Below, piece by piece: positions 1 to 8,560 of a stretch of DNA of 64,000 nt. The notes below the pieces were generated by a model. It ran no database searches. It was not told the DNA's origin and saw only the letters and a program-made list of their open reading frames with translations. The position numbers were made by a program, and so were the translations under genes. Positions within the stretch are counted from its first letter, which is position 1, and every line of letters starts with the position of its first letter. The stretch is from Roseibium salinum (GTDB lineage Bacteria; Pseudomonadota; Alphaproteobacteria; Rhizobiales; Stappiaceae), in assembly GCF_026240905.1 (NCBI RefSeq), contig NZ_JAPEVI010000003.1:1674001-1738000 (forward strand). Direction: 5' to 3'.

Positions 1-66
1 GCGATCTTCTGAAAGCAGACAAAATGCAATCAGTAATTGTAAACTCTTCGAACGTCGCCGGATGCA

Positions 67-717
67 CTACTGCTCCCTCGCCCGATCCTCCGTTACGACC
101 ATATCCATCGGCACATCCCACGGCATCGGAAAGATCGTCGGGATTAGGCAGAACTCGAAACCGACGCCGATCGTCGTCGGCTTCACGGGAAAGGCCACCA
201 GTGTCCGGTCGTAGTAGCCGCCGCCATTGCCGAGGCGGAATCTGTCCGGGTCGACTCCGACGAGCGGCGACAGCACGAGATCAGGCACCTGCGGGTCGCC
301 CTTGCCGGGAACCGGAATGTTCCATGGGCCGCGGATCATGTCGCAACCCGGGGCCCAGGGGATGAACTGGAGGGGTTCGTCTCTGGTGACGATGCGGGGG
401 AGCAGCACTGTGATACCTGCTTCGCAGAGGTCGCTCAGCAGGGGTCTCAGGTCCGGCTCGCCGCGGATCGGCCAGTAGGCGGCGATGGTCGTGAAGCGCC
501 TCCCCTGGAGGATGCGGCGCAGGTTGGAGACCAGGGCAGCGGTCTTTTCCTGGCGCTCGCCGCTTGGCAGGCGCTTGCGTTTTTCGACCAGGCGGGTGCG
601 TTCTGCCTTGCGGAACCGGCTGACATCCCTGAACGTCTGCTCGTCGACAATATGGCCGCCGACGAGTTTGTGGGCGTAACACACCGGATCACCGGGAAGG
701 TCCTCTTCGTTGCTCAT
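67..717 (-). CDS. fau: 5-formyltetrahydrofolate cyclo-ligase
   Basis: Converts 5-formyl-THF to 5,10-methenyl-THF with ATP in the cytosol (family knowledge). The 216-residue protein shows the family signature GNGGGYYDR at about residues 163-171, preceded by a conserved LSPLVGVDPDRFRLG stretch. The region recognisable as the family begins near RFRKAERTRL (residues 34-43), so there are about 35 extra N-terminal residues; I kept the upstream ATG because the frame is open and an AGGA lies about 9 bases before it, but a later start is possible. In many alphaproteobacteria this gene follows 6S RNA, but here the next gene upstream begins within about 60 bases and leaves no room for it. Confidence 0.9.
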   Translation of the reverse strand: MSNEEDLPGDPVCYAHKLVGGHIVDEQTFRDVSRFRKAERTRLVEKRKRLPSGERQEKTAALVSNLRRILQGRRFTTIAAYWPIRGEPDLRPLLSDLCEAGITVLLPRIVTRDEPLQFIPWAPGCDMIRGPWNIPVPGKGDPQVPDLVLSPLVGVDPDRFRLGNGGGYYDRTLVAFPVKPTTIGVGFEFCLIPTIFPMPWDVPMDMVVTEDRAREQ

Positions 718-770
718 TTCTACAGGTCCTGTGCTGAGAAAGACGTTTCCGCCGCGCCTGCCGGTTTCCC

Positions 771-1880
771 TTACGCCGCCTTGCGCTCGGCAGCCGACAG
801 CAGAATGACATCCAGCAGTCCGGATCTTGTCAACAGGCCTTTCAGAACGCCGTTTTCAGTGACCGGAACGAGTTGGCAGCGCTGGCGGATCATCATGGTC
901 ACCACTTCGCCGAGCGGGGTATCGAATTCGACCACGGCATCAGGCGCACGCATCAGATCCCGCGCCGAGTTTGCCGGCGTAAAGAGGCGCAGGTTCTTGC
1001 AGCGTGCCAATTGAGCGAGCACGTCCTGCTGCGTGACCACTCCGACGACGCGGCCGTCGTCGCCAATCACTGGCAGAGCCGGCTCGGCGGTCTGGCGAAA
1101 GCGGCGGACGATTTCCTGGAAGGCAGCATCGGGCGCGACGGTGGCGATGTTGCGTGACATGACCTCGCCGCACGTCGTATCGCCAAAGCGGTGATGGATC
1201 GCCTCCTCCTCTGCCGCCGCCAGGAGCCGGCCAAGGTCGACAGCGCCCAGGTTGGCCGACTGATGAAACCTTGCAAGAAGGTCCGTCAATTCGTCCTTGC
1301 TCAATCCCAGACGCGAATTGCCCGCCGCGGCGCTTTTGGCCAGGCTGTTTCTGAGCGGATATTTCCGGCCGGAGAACCTGTGATACGCCAGGCCGGTCGC
1401 GACCAGAGCGGCGGTCATGACGGCGACGTTCAGACAGACCTGAAGCGCTCCCGCTTGCGCGACAAGTTGCGGCTCAAGTGCAATGAGAAGCGCAACGGCC
1501 CCGCCCGGTGGATGGAGCGCGCGGCCGAGCATCATTGCGGCGAACGCCATGCCCACCGCAACGGCCGGCGCCAACCAGGGCTCCAGAAACAGGGCGGCGA
1601 GCACCCCGCAGACGGCCGCCAGCGTATTGCCGGCAACGGCCGACCAGGGTTGCGCCAGCGGGCTGTTGGGCGCGGCGAAGACCAGAACGGCGCTGGCACC
1701 AAGGGGTGCGACGAGAAAGAGATGAAGTCCGCCCAACCCTTCGCTCGCCTGGGCTATCAACGCGCAGGCGGCGATGCCCACCGCTCCGCCGAGCGTTGCT
1801 TTCAAGAGCTCACCCCGTTCAGGCCAGGGCATGGCCGGAAAGAAGGTCGACCACCAAGCAGATTCTTCGCCACCGCGCAT
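771..1880 (-). CDS. HPP family membrane protein with C-terminal CBS pair
   Basis: A 369-residue protein. The N-terminal half has several hydrophobic helices (about residues 27-180) and the family motif LHPPGGAVAL near residues 122-131. Two CBS domains follow, at about residues 240-290 (starting VMSRNIATVAP) and 305-360 (starting DLMRAPDAVV). HPP proteins are integral membrane proteins, some linked to nitrite transport; CBS pairs usually bind adenosyl ligands, so nucleotide-gated transport is an inference. I chose ATG at 1880 because AAGGGGCGG lies just upstream; an in-frame TTG eight codons earlier would place that ribosome site inside the gene. Transcribed divergently from the propeller gene at 2111. 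Confidence 0.85.
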   Translation of the reverse strand: MRGGEESAWWSTFFPAMPWPERGELLKATLGGAVGIAACALIAQASEGLGGLHLFLVAPLGASAVLVFAAPNSPLAQPWSAVAGNTLAAVCGVLAALFLEPWLAPAVAVGMAFAAMMLGRALHPPGGAVALLIALEPQLVAQAGALQVCLNVAVMTAALVATGLAYHRFSGRKYPLRNSLAKSAAAGNSRLGLSKDELTDLLARFHQSANLGAVDLGRLLAAAEEEAIHHRFGDTTCGEVMSRNIATVAPDAAFQEIVRRFRQTAEPALPVIGDDGRVVGVVTQQDVLAQLARCKNLRLFTPANSARDLMRAPDAVVEFDTPLGEVVTMMIRQRCQLVPVTENGVLKGLLTRSGLLDVILLSAAERKAA

Positions 1881-2033
1881 ACAAACCGCCCCTTTTTTGT
1901 GCAACTGCTTACTGTTTAGGCGACCTGTGGTCGAGTTGCTTGGATTATCAAACTCTTTTCCGGGCTGTGCGGGAAACGGTTTTCCAAAGCCGGCGCGGCC
2001 CCGGTGAGGCCTGTAGGTGTCTCAACCCAAGAT

Positions 2034-2063
2034 TTGCATCGGCAATTTCAACAGCCGTGTTAT
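2034..2063 (+). promoter_or_regulatory. possible sigma-70 promoter for the propeller gene
   Basis: TTGCAT (2034-2039) and TGTTAT (2058-2063) are separated by 18 bases, about 45 bases before the ATG at 2111. It is the best match I see in the 230-base divergent region; the -10 is weak. Confidence 0.3.
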
Positions 2064-2110
2064 TCTCCACGCCGAAGTGAACAAGCGCAGCCGGATCTGA
2101 GGAGGAGCGG

Positions 2111-3271
2111 ATGACTGCGGGAGAACTGACAGTGCTGGTCGGCACGACCAAGGGTGCGTTTCTGCTGGCGGGCGGCAGCGACAGGTCCGGTTGGACTGTC
2201 AACGGCCCCTTCTGTGATGGCTGGCCGATCAACCATGTGGTCGGAGATGCCGAGAGCGGCACGATCTGGGCTGGTGGCGGTGGTGACTGGTTCGGAGCCG
2301 GTGTCTGGCGGAGCACCGACGGCGGCAAGAACTGGGAGCTTTCAAAGCTCACCAAGGGCCAGATGGACGACTGGGCCGCAAACGATCCGGATTTCGCCGC
2401 GATGATCGGCTGGAGCGCCCGGCCGGCCCCTTTCGAGGACACGTTTTCGCAGATCTGGTCGCTCGGCTATGCACACGGTACGCTCTATGCCGGAACGAAG
2501 CCGGCGCGCTTCCTGGCCAGCAAGGACGGCGGCCGGAGCTTTGAGCATCTGGAAGGGCTCGCCAACCACCCGTCCGCCGACAGCTGGAATCCGGGCGCGG
2601 CCGGACTGGTGCTGCACACGATCGTATCCGATCCGCAGGATCCGCAAAAACTCTGGATCGGCATATCGGCGGCAGGCGTATTTGCAACCGAGGACGGCGG
2701 CACCACCTGGGAGCGGCGGAACAGGCTTTCCAACACGGTCACGGATGAAGGGCACAGCCATCCGGCGGCAGCGCGAGACGGCGAGACGGGCCACTGTGTG
2801 CACAACATGATGCGCGCGCCTGGTGACGGCGACATTCTCTATCAGCAGAACCACCACGGCGTCTGGCGCTCCGGCGACGGCGGACGCAGCTGGGACAACA
2901 TCACCGACGGCCTGCCGTCAACCTTCGGCTTCCCGATCCGCGTTCACCCCAGGGACCCGCAAACGATCTGGACCCTGCCGCTCAATGGCGACACGGACGG
3001 CCGCTTCCCGCCGGATGCCGCGGCGGCGGTGTGGAAGTCAACGGATGGCGGCAAGTCGTGGCAGGCAAAGCGCGAGGGCCTGCCCCAGGTGGCCTGCTTC
3101 TTCACGGTCCTGCGCCAGGCCATGGCCGGCGACAGGCGCGACCCGGCCGGCATCTATTTCGGCACCAATTCCGGTTCGGTCTTCGCCAGTATGGACGAAG
3201 GCGAAAACTGGCAGGAAATCGCCCGCCATCTGCCAACGGTGCTTTCGGTGGAGGTGCTGGACAGGGGGTGA
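2111..3271 (+). CDS. Asp-box (BNR/YCF48-like) beta-propeller protein
   Basis: A 386-residue protein built of sialidase-type Asp-box repeats, visible as STDGGKNW, TEDGGTTW, SGDGGRSW, STDGGKSW and the degenerate SMDEGENW. It begins VLVGTTKGAFLL, typical of the exo-alpha-sialidase/WD40-YVTN-BNR-like family common in proteobacteria. There is no signal peptide, so it is probably cytosolic. The sialidase catalytic Arg triad is not evident, so enzymatic activity should not be assumed; function unknown. The start is well supported by GAGGAGGAG directly before the ATG. Homologues are often followed by a MoaD/ThiS-like gene; here a palindromic repeat follows instead. Confidence 0.8.
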   Translation: MTAGELTVLVGTTKGAFLLAGGSDRSGWTVNGPFCDGWPINHVVGDAESGTIWAGGGGDWFGAGVWRSTDGGKNWELSKLTKGQMDDWAANDPDFAAMIGWSARPAPFEDTFSQIWSLGYAHGTLYAGTKPARFLASKDGGRSFEHLEGLANHPSADSWNPGAAGLVLHTIVSDPQDPQKLWIGISAAGVFATEDGGTTWERRNRLSNTVTDEGHSHPAAARDGETGHCVHNMMRAPGDGDILYQQNHHGVWRSGDGGRSWDNITDGLPSTFGFPIRVHPRDPQTIWTLPLNGDTDGRFPPDAAAAVWKSTDGGKSWQAKREGLPQVACFFTVLRQAMAGDRRDPAGIYFGTNSGSVFASMDEGENWQEIARHLPTVLSVEVLDRG

Positions 3272-3296
3272 GCGGAATGGCTGAAAAGACGCTTCT

Positions 3297-3341
3297 TCAT
3301 TCCGGATCTGCGCGCGGCTCCGCCCGGCTTGTCCGGAATGA
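3297..3341. repeat. palindromic intergenic repeat (REP/RIME-like)
   Basis: Perfect 10-base arms TCATTCCGGA (3297-3306) and TCCGGAATGA (3332-3341) flank a 25-base GC-rich core that can itself pair. CATTCCGGA palindromes of this kind are common interspersed repeats in alphaproteobacteria (general knowledge). It lies in the 148-base gap between two convergent genes and could also act as a transcript 3' end, although no T-run follows. Confidence 0.55.
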
Positions 3342-3419
3342 CGGACTGAGAGACGGCATCGGCCTTTACGGACCGGGCAAGTGGGTCGAGTTGCCGACAG
3401 GCAGTTTCATGCTGTTGCG

Positions 3420-5515
3420 CTAAGCCGCCCTCACCCACACTGCAATGTCGTGAAACGCAGCCCCGCCATAAGGCGCGACCGGGTCGGCGCCGGTCAGCGT
3501 GTTGATGCCCCTGCCGTCCTCGAACGCCTCGTTGGGCCAGATGCCTTCGGAAATCACGGTTCCGGGCGCGACGGTTTCGACCAGACGGGCGTGCAACGTG
3601 ACCACGCCGCGACCGTTGCCCATTTTCACCCGGGCGCCGTCCTCTATGCCGAACCGCGCGGCGTCTTGCGGGCGGAGCCAGGCTTCCGGACGGATTTCCT
3701 TTTCCTCGAACTCTCAGTTTCGTTGAAAGAGGAGTTCAGGAAGGACCGCGCCGGGGCTGTCACGAGCCGGAACGGGTGTTGTTCCGTCGCCAGTTCGATG
3801 CTGTCCCACTGATCGGGCAGAAGCGGCATCGACGTCCATGGCCCGAACGGGGCGCCGTCCGGCTTGTTGGGTGCGCCGGAGCGGCCCCAGTCCGGCTTGA
3901 AATGGAACTTGCCGTCCGCGTGGCCGAAGCCCTTCAGATAGTGCGAGGTTTCAAAATCCGGCTGCAGGTCGATCCATTTGGACGCTTCCAGCTCGGCAAG
4001 CGTGCCATAGCCGGAATTCCGGAGCATCCAGTCGATATGATCGCGCGCGCTCAAATCGAAACCGGGATGAGATTTTGAGTCAACGCGGCGAGCGATCTCA
4101 TTGAGAACGAACAGGTTTTCCCTTGGCCCGTCGGGTGGCTCAACAGCCTTCGGTCCCAGCATTAGATACTGGTGGCCGCCGCCCTTGTAGAAGTCGTCGT
4201 GTTCCAGAAACTGCGTTGCCGGCAGGACGATATCCGCCATTTGCGCGGTTTCGGTCAGGAATTGCTCATGGACCACTGTGAAGAGATCCTCGCGGGCAAA
4301 TCCCTGCTTCACCAGTTCCTGCTCCGGGGCAACCGACACCGGATTGGTGTTCTGGATCAGCATCGCCTTGACCGGGGGACCGCCAAAGAGCGCCGCTTCA
4401 TCCCCGGTCAGCACGCGCCCCACCAGGCTCTGATCGAGCGCACGTACGGACAGATCCCGCAGCGAGGTCGCCTCGACCATCCCCTTGTTGAGCTGGAAGA
4501 TCGCGCCGTTGTTGTGGAACGCGCCGCCGCCTTCATATTGCCAGCAGCCGGTTACGGCGGCGATGGAACTGGCGGCGTGCATGCCGACGGCGCCGTTGCG
4601 CGAGCGGGTGAAGCCGTAGCCGAGGCGGAAGAAGGTCTTCTTCACCTCACCGATCAGCCGCGCCACCTCTTCGATGCGCCCGGCGTCCAGTCCGGTGATC
4701 GCCGCCGCCCAGTCCGGTGTCTTGGTGGCAAGATGGGCTTCAAGTTCCTTCGGGCAGTCGGTGTATTTTTCCAGATAGGTCCGGTCGGCAAACCCGTCGC
4801 GGAACAGCACATGCATGATGGCGCAGGCAAGCGCCGCATCGGTGCCGGGCTTCAGGATCAGGCCGATATCGGCCTGTTTCATCGTTTCGGTCTGATAGAC
4901 GTCGACGACGATGATCCGCGCGCCGCGCTTCTTGCGGGCCGAAATTGCGTGGGTCATCACGTTGACCTGGGTCGCGACCGGATTGGTGCCCCAGATGACG
5001 ATCTGGTCCGAGACGGCCATTTCACGCGGATCGGGACCGGCAAGCTTGCCCGTTCCGGCAACATATCCGGTCCAGGCCATGTTGGTGCAGAAGCTGTCGA
5101 ACTGGCGGGAGTAACCCTTCGCGTGACGCAGGCGGTGAATGCTGTCGCGCTGGACCAGGCCCATCGTGCCGGCATAGTGATAGGGCCAAACGCTCTCCGC
5201 GCCGAACTCGGCTTCCGCCGCCAGGAACTTTTCCGCGATCAGGTCGAGCGCCGCGTCCCAGGAGATCTCCTCGAACCGTCCCTCCCCCTTGCTGCCCACA
5301 CGGCGCATGGGTTTCAGAAGCCGGTCCGGATGGTAGAGCCGCTCGGCATAGCGCGCGACCTTGGCGCAGATCACGCCCGCCGTGTAGTCGTTGTCCCTGG
5401 AGCCATTGATCCGCTTGACGCTGCCATCGGCATCAAAATGGACGTCCAGGGCGCAGGTGGACGGGCAATCGTGCGGACAGGCGGAAAAGGCGCTTTTTGG
5501 CGGCTGCTGGGTCAT
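3420..5515 (-). CDS. molybdopterin oxidoreductase (DMSO reductase family), frame broken near 3699
   Basis: A molybdopterin-guanine-dinucleotide enzyme with an N-terminal 4Fe-4S motif (CPHDCPSTC, then a fourth Cys in GVICAK) and family stretches such as RAKG-like RLRHAKGYSRQFDSF and IVIWGTNPVA. Substrate unknown; no twin-arginine signal, so probably cytosolic. The main frame runs 5515 to 3644 (623 residues) but diverges from the family after FNETESSRKR. Adding one G (minus strand) after that point gives EIRPEAWLRPQDAARFGIED and reads on through MGNGRGVVTLHARLVE to a TAG at 3420, restoring the dinucleotide-binding C-terminal domain and a 698-residue protein. The missing base lies next to a short GG run, so a sequencing error is likely. 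Monocistronic. Confidence 0.85.
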
Positions 5516-5565
5516 CTCGGTCCAATCGGCAGATGCGCTTCAATCAAGGTGTAGTGACAAACAAA

Positions 5566-5589
5566 GAGAGGCGCCGTCAAGCGCCTCTC
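5566..5589 (-). terminator. rho-independent terminator after the YHYH gene
   Basis: Read on the minus strand, GAGAGGCGC pairs with GCGCCTCTC (nine perfect pairs, six-base loop) and is followed by TTTGTTT. It lies just beyond the stop of the gene at 5613-6743. Confidence 0.75.
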
Positions 5590-5612
5590 CGATATTTCGT
5601 CATCACCAATGG

Positions 5613-6743
5613 TCACCTTCCGCTGCAGGGCGACTTGCCGCCCCGGCCGCCGCCCGGTCTTCCCGCCGTTGCGCCCTGGCGCGGTCCCTGACCTGGCCCT
5701 TGCCCGAAGCCGGGAGGCGGTCTGCTACCCGGGTGAAGGCGCGGAGGACGCCCGCCCTGGGCCTGGATCAGAGTCACGGCAGCTTCGCTGTTGTCCGTCA
5801 GCGTTGCGAAGTCCACCGTCGAACGGCCATCGCCGCTATCCATTCCGCCCCGCTGCCCCCGTGCTTTCAAGCGCGTGAAGCTGGAGTCCGGCGTGCCCAT
5901 CCAGCAGCGCGGAATGAAAGGGAACGCGTCGGTCAGGACATAGTGATAGGTGCCCTCCGGATATTCCGGCGTGACGGCGAAACGGCCGTTGCACTGGTCC
6001 AGGTCTCCGGCTCCCGCCGCAAAGGTCCAGTCCTGCGTGAACTTGCCGTTGTAACGCCCTCCGGGCCCGCCGGGGCGGGTTCCGCTTTTCACCCGGTAGC
6101 TGCTTTTGAGCTTCCTCACCGCGGACTTGCGCTTTGGATCGGAATATCCGTAGGGCCCGTAGACCGGAAAACCATCGGCTGCGTAGCCGATCATCGCCGG
6201 GACCGATTTGCCGCCGCTGGCGGCAAGCACGCCGGTCGGAATGCCGTGATAGTGATAGGTGCCGTCCGGCTGGACATGAGCGTTGTATGTGTCAAGTCCC
6301 AGCTTGCAGGCACCGCCCAGCGCCTCGTAGTTCCAGCCCGACCGCCGGTCGTTCTGCCAGTATTCCGCCGTGCCCGGCTCCATGACCACACCGTTGATCG
6401 CAATGCCGAAGACAGCGTCTTGCGCGTTGGTCGCCCGCCCGTTCGTGCGTGGATCGAGCGGAACTCTCAGATTGTAGTTCTTCTTGGAAATGGCGTGCGG
6501 GTTGTCGCTGTTGGGAAATCGGCCCGGAGGCTTGGTCGGATAGCCATTCGCCCGGATGCGTCTGGAATTGCCGTCGACCGTGATGTCCGCGGACGCCTCT
6601 GCCTCGGGCAGCAAGAGGTTCCAGACTTCGTCGCTGATGTGACCGTGTTCGACAGGCTCTTCGCCGATAATCGGATGTGAACTGTCATGTGCTGATGCAG
6701 GCAGTGCGACCAGCGCACCGGCGAGCGCAATTTTCAAGCGCAT
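5613..6743 (-). CDS. secreted YHYH domain-containing protein
   Basis: A 376-residue exported protein. Residues 1-18 form a signal peptide ending ASA. The domain's namesake YHYH occurs in GTYHYHGIP (about residues 161-169) and again in degenerate form as GTYHYVLTD (about residue 275). His-rich motifs suggest metal binding, but the family's function is not established. The last 50 residues are low-complexity Gly/Pro/Arg (PPPGFGQGPGQGPRQG), probably disordered. GGGAGAG sits ahead of the ATG. It is its own transcription unit, with a strong terminator on its 3' side. No enzyme assignment can be made. Confidence 0.8.
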   Translation of the reverse strand: MRLKIALAGALVALPASAHDSSHPIIGEEPVEHGHISDEVWNLLLPEAEASADITVDGNSRRIRANGYPTKPPGRFPNSDNPHAISKKNYNLRVPLDPRTNGRATNAQDAVFGIAINGVVMEPGTAEYWQNDRRSGWNYEALGGACKLGLDTYNAHVQPDGTYHYHGIPTGVLAASGGKSVPAMIGYAADGFPVYGPYGYSDPKRKSAVRKLKSSYRVKSGTRPGGPGGRYNGKFTQDWTFAAGAGDLDQCNGRFAVTPEYPEGTYHYVLTDAFPFIPRCWMGTPDSSFTRLKARGQRGGMDSGDGRSTVDFATLTDNSEAAVTLIQAQGGRPPRLHPGSRPPPGFGQGPGQGPRQGATAGRPGGGRGGKSPCSGR

Positions 6744-6865
6744 GCTTTTTCTCTCCCAGTTGGTCGCCCACGACCGACAGCGACTATGCAGTCAACGGAC
6801 AGGGAATGCTGTCGTCCATCGGTAAGATTGTGTAACCGGATGTAACCGCTGATGAACGCGGCCAC

Positions 6866-6894
6866 AAAAAAGCCGATCCCGAAGGACCGGCTTT
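6866..6894 (-). terminator. strong rho-independent terminator of ndk
   Basis: On the minus strand AAAGCCGGTCC and GGATCGGCTTT form an 11-pair stem (one G-T) with a TTCG tetraloop, and the stem runs into a six-T tract. It starts 23 bases after the ndk stop codon. Confidence 0.9.
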
Positions 6895-6917
6895 CGAATG
6901 CCTGATCTGTGCGCGAT

Positions 6918-7340
6918 TCAGCCGACGATTTCGGTGCCGGCGAACCAGAAGGCGATTTCCTCGGCAGCGGTTTCGGGAGCGTCCGAGCCATGCACGGAGT
7001 TTTCACCGATGGACAGGGCAAATTCGTTGCGGATGGTGCCTTCGGCGGCTTCGGCCGGGTTCGTCGCGCCCATGACTTCACGGTTCTTGGCAACCGCGTC
7101 TTCGCCTTCCAGAACCTGAACGACGGTCGGGCCGGAAGACATGAACTCGGTCAATTCGCCGAAGAACGGGCGATCCTTGTGAACGGCGTAGAATGCTTCT
7201 GCTTCGCGCAGGGACATCCAGACGCGCTTGGAGGCAACGACGCGCAGGCCGGCTTCTTCGAGCTTTGCGGTAATGGCCCCGGTCAGATTGCGCTTAGTGG
7301 CGTCCGGCTTGATCATGGAAAACGTGCGTTCAATCGCCAT
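6918..7340 (-). CDS. ndk: nucleoside diphosphate kinase
   Basis: A 140-residue kinase, the usual bacterial length, that moves the gamma phosphate from ATP to other NDPs through a phospho-histidine. It begins [14 protein letters not shown] and carries the active-site motif NSVHGSD at about residues 114-120, with the catalytic His in place. The frame is open further upstream, but homologues start at this ATG. Monocistronic, followed by a strong terminator. Confidence 0.97.
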   Translation of the reverse strand: MAIERTFSMIKPDATKRNLTGAITAKLEEAGLRVVASKRVWMSLREAEAFYAVHKDRPFFGELTEFMSSGPTVVQVLEGEDAVAKNREVMGATNPAEAAEGTIRNEFALSIGENSVHGSDAPETAAEEIAFWFAGTEIVG

Positions 7341-7579
7341 GGTTTCGTCTTTCTCGTCTTGGGAGCATCCGGCAGCCTTGCCGGATCGGTCACTTCGGAA
7401 TTTCGCGGCCTTCATAACGGGGCGCCGCGTCCCCCGCAAGGGGCGTGCGTAATACAATTTGATGTCGATTACCGGCCCATCCTGGCGAATGATGCTGGCC
7501 ACGCAGGCTTGCGGTGCATAATCTCGGCCGACGCAATGCTTCAACGAAGCTCCCGGATCTGATACAGGCCCCTCCCAAT

Positions 7580-8458
7580 ATGACGCGAACCGCCGCGATC
7601 CTCGCTCGCATCAGAACGGCTGCAACCGCGGCGACCGCTGTTTTCTGTCTCTGCCTTGCCGCTGCACCGTCGCTGGCCGCGGCGCAGGAAGACGGCGGAT
7701 ATCTTGCGAAAATCGATGAAGATCTGGCCGGCCTGAACTCCGAGGAACTGGAAGAGCTTCTCGTTTTCGTTGCCGGAAACGCGCTCTTCACGCTCTATCA
7801 TGAAGGCGGGCACATGCTGGTGTCGGAGCTCGGCCTTCCCGTGCTTGCCCAGGAAGAGGATGCAGTCGACAACCTTGCCACGGTCACGATGCTCGCCGCC
7901 GATTCAGACGACATGGACCTGCTGCTGACTAACGCCATGATCGGCTGGTTTCTGATCGCCGGGGATGACGGCGAGGACGTCACCTTTTACGACCAGCATG
8001 ATCTCGATCCGCAGCGCGGCTACCGGATGCTGTGTCTGATGGTCGGCGCGGATGAACGTGCGTTTCTCGACGTCGCCCAGGAACTGGGGCTGCCGGAGGA
8101 ACGGGTCGAAACCTGCAGCCAAGACTATGAACAGGTGTCGGCGTCCTGGGAAACCGCAACCGAGCCCTATCTGAGGGAGGACGATCCGCCGGCAGGCAAG
8201 ATCGAGGTCCGTCACGAGCCGGCTCCCGACGGCCTTTCTTCGCTTGCTCTCTTCCTGAAGGAAAGCGCGTTGATGGAAGACGTCGCCGCGGAACTCGACA
8301 CGCTTTACGAGCTTCCGGAAAATGTCACCTTCCGCGCCACGTCCTGCGATGAGGAAAACGCATTCTGGGACCCGGATATGCGGGAAGTCATTCTCTGTCA
8401 CGAACTGCTCGGCGCCTTTGCGGGTATCTATCTGGACGTCCTGAAGGACGCGGATTAA
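7580..8458 (+). CDS. exported DUF4344-type putative metallopeptidase
   Basis: A 292-residue protein with a long N-terminal hydrophobic signal (about residues 17-35, ending SLAAAQ). It has a zincin-like HEGGH motif at residues 74-78 in the context [12 protein letters not shown], and a second conserved His in [13 protein letters not shown] near the C-terminus. This matches the DUF4344 putative metallopeptidase family as I recall it; substrate unknown. I placed the start at ATG 7580 because the signal peptide then begins normally ([10 protein letters not shown]). No clear Shine-Dalgarno is visible. Two Cys pairs are compatible with a periplasmic disulphide-bonded protein. Confidence 0.7.
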   Translation: MTRTAAILARIRTAATAATAVFCLCLAAAPSLAAAQEDGGYLAKIDEDLAGLNSEELEELLVFVAGNALFTLYHEGGHMLVSELGLPVLAQEEDAVDNLATVTMLAADSDDMDLLLTNAMIGWFLIAGDDGEDVTFYDQHDLDPQRGYRMLCLMVGADERAFLDVAQELGLPEERVETCSQDYEQVSASWETATEPYLREDDPPAGKIEVRHEPAPDGLSSLALFLKESALMEDVAAELDTLYELPENVTFRATSCDEENAFWDPDMREVILCHELLGAFAGIYLDVLKDAD

Positions 8459-8560
8459 ACGGCTCCCGGTCGTGCAGCTTTGCCACAGCCCGCCGTTTGA
8501 TCGATCGAATTCCAGCTTTCCTCTTGCATCCGCCGGCCGGCTTCGCCAAACATCCGGCCC

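Noticed and set aside
718..770. 6S RNA next to the 5-formyl-THF cyclo-ligase gene
   Set aside because: The usual site upstream of this gene is only about 50 bases long here, too short for 6S RNA.
3277..3423. 48-codon frame after the propeller gene
   Set aside because: It spans the perfect palindrome at 3297-3341, has no family resemblance and no ribosome site.
4172..5554. 460-codon plus-strand frame over the molybdopterin oxidoreductase
   Set aside because: Antisense shadow of a clear enzyme gene.
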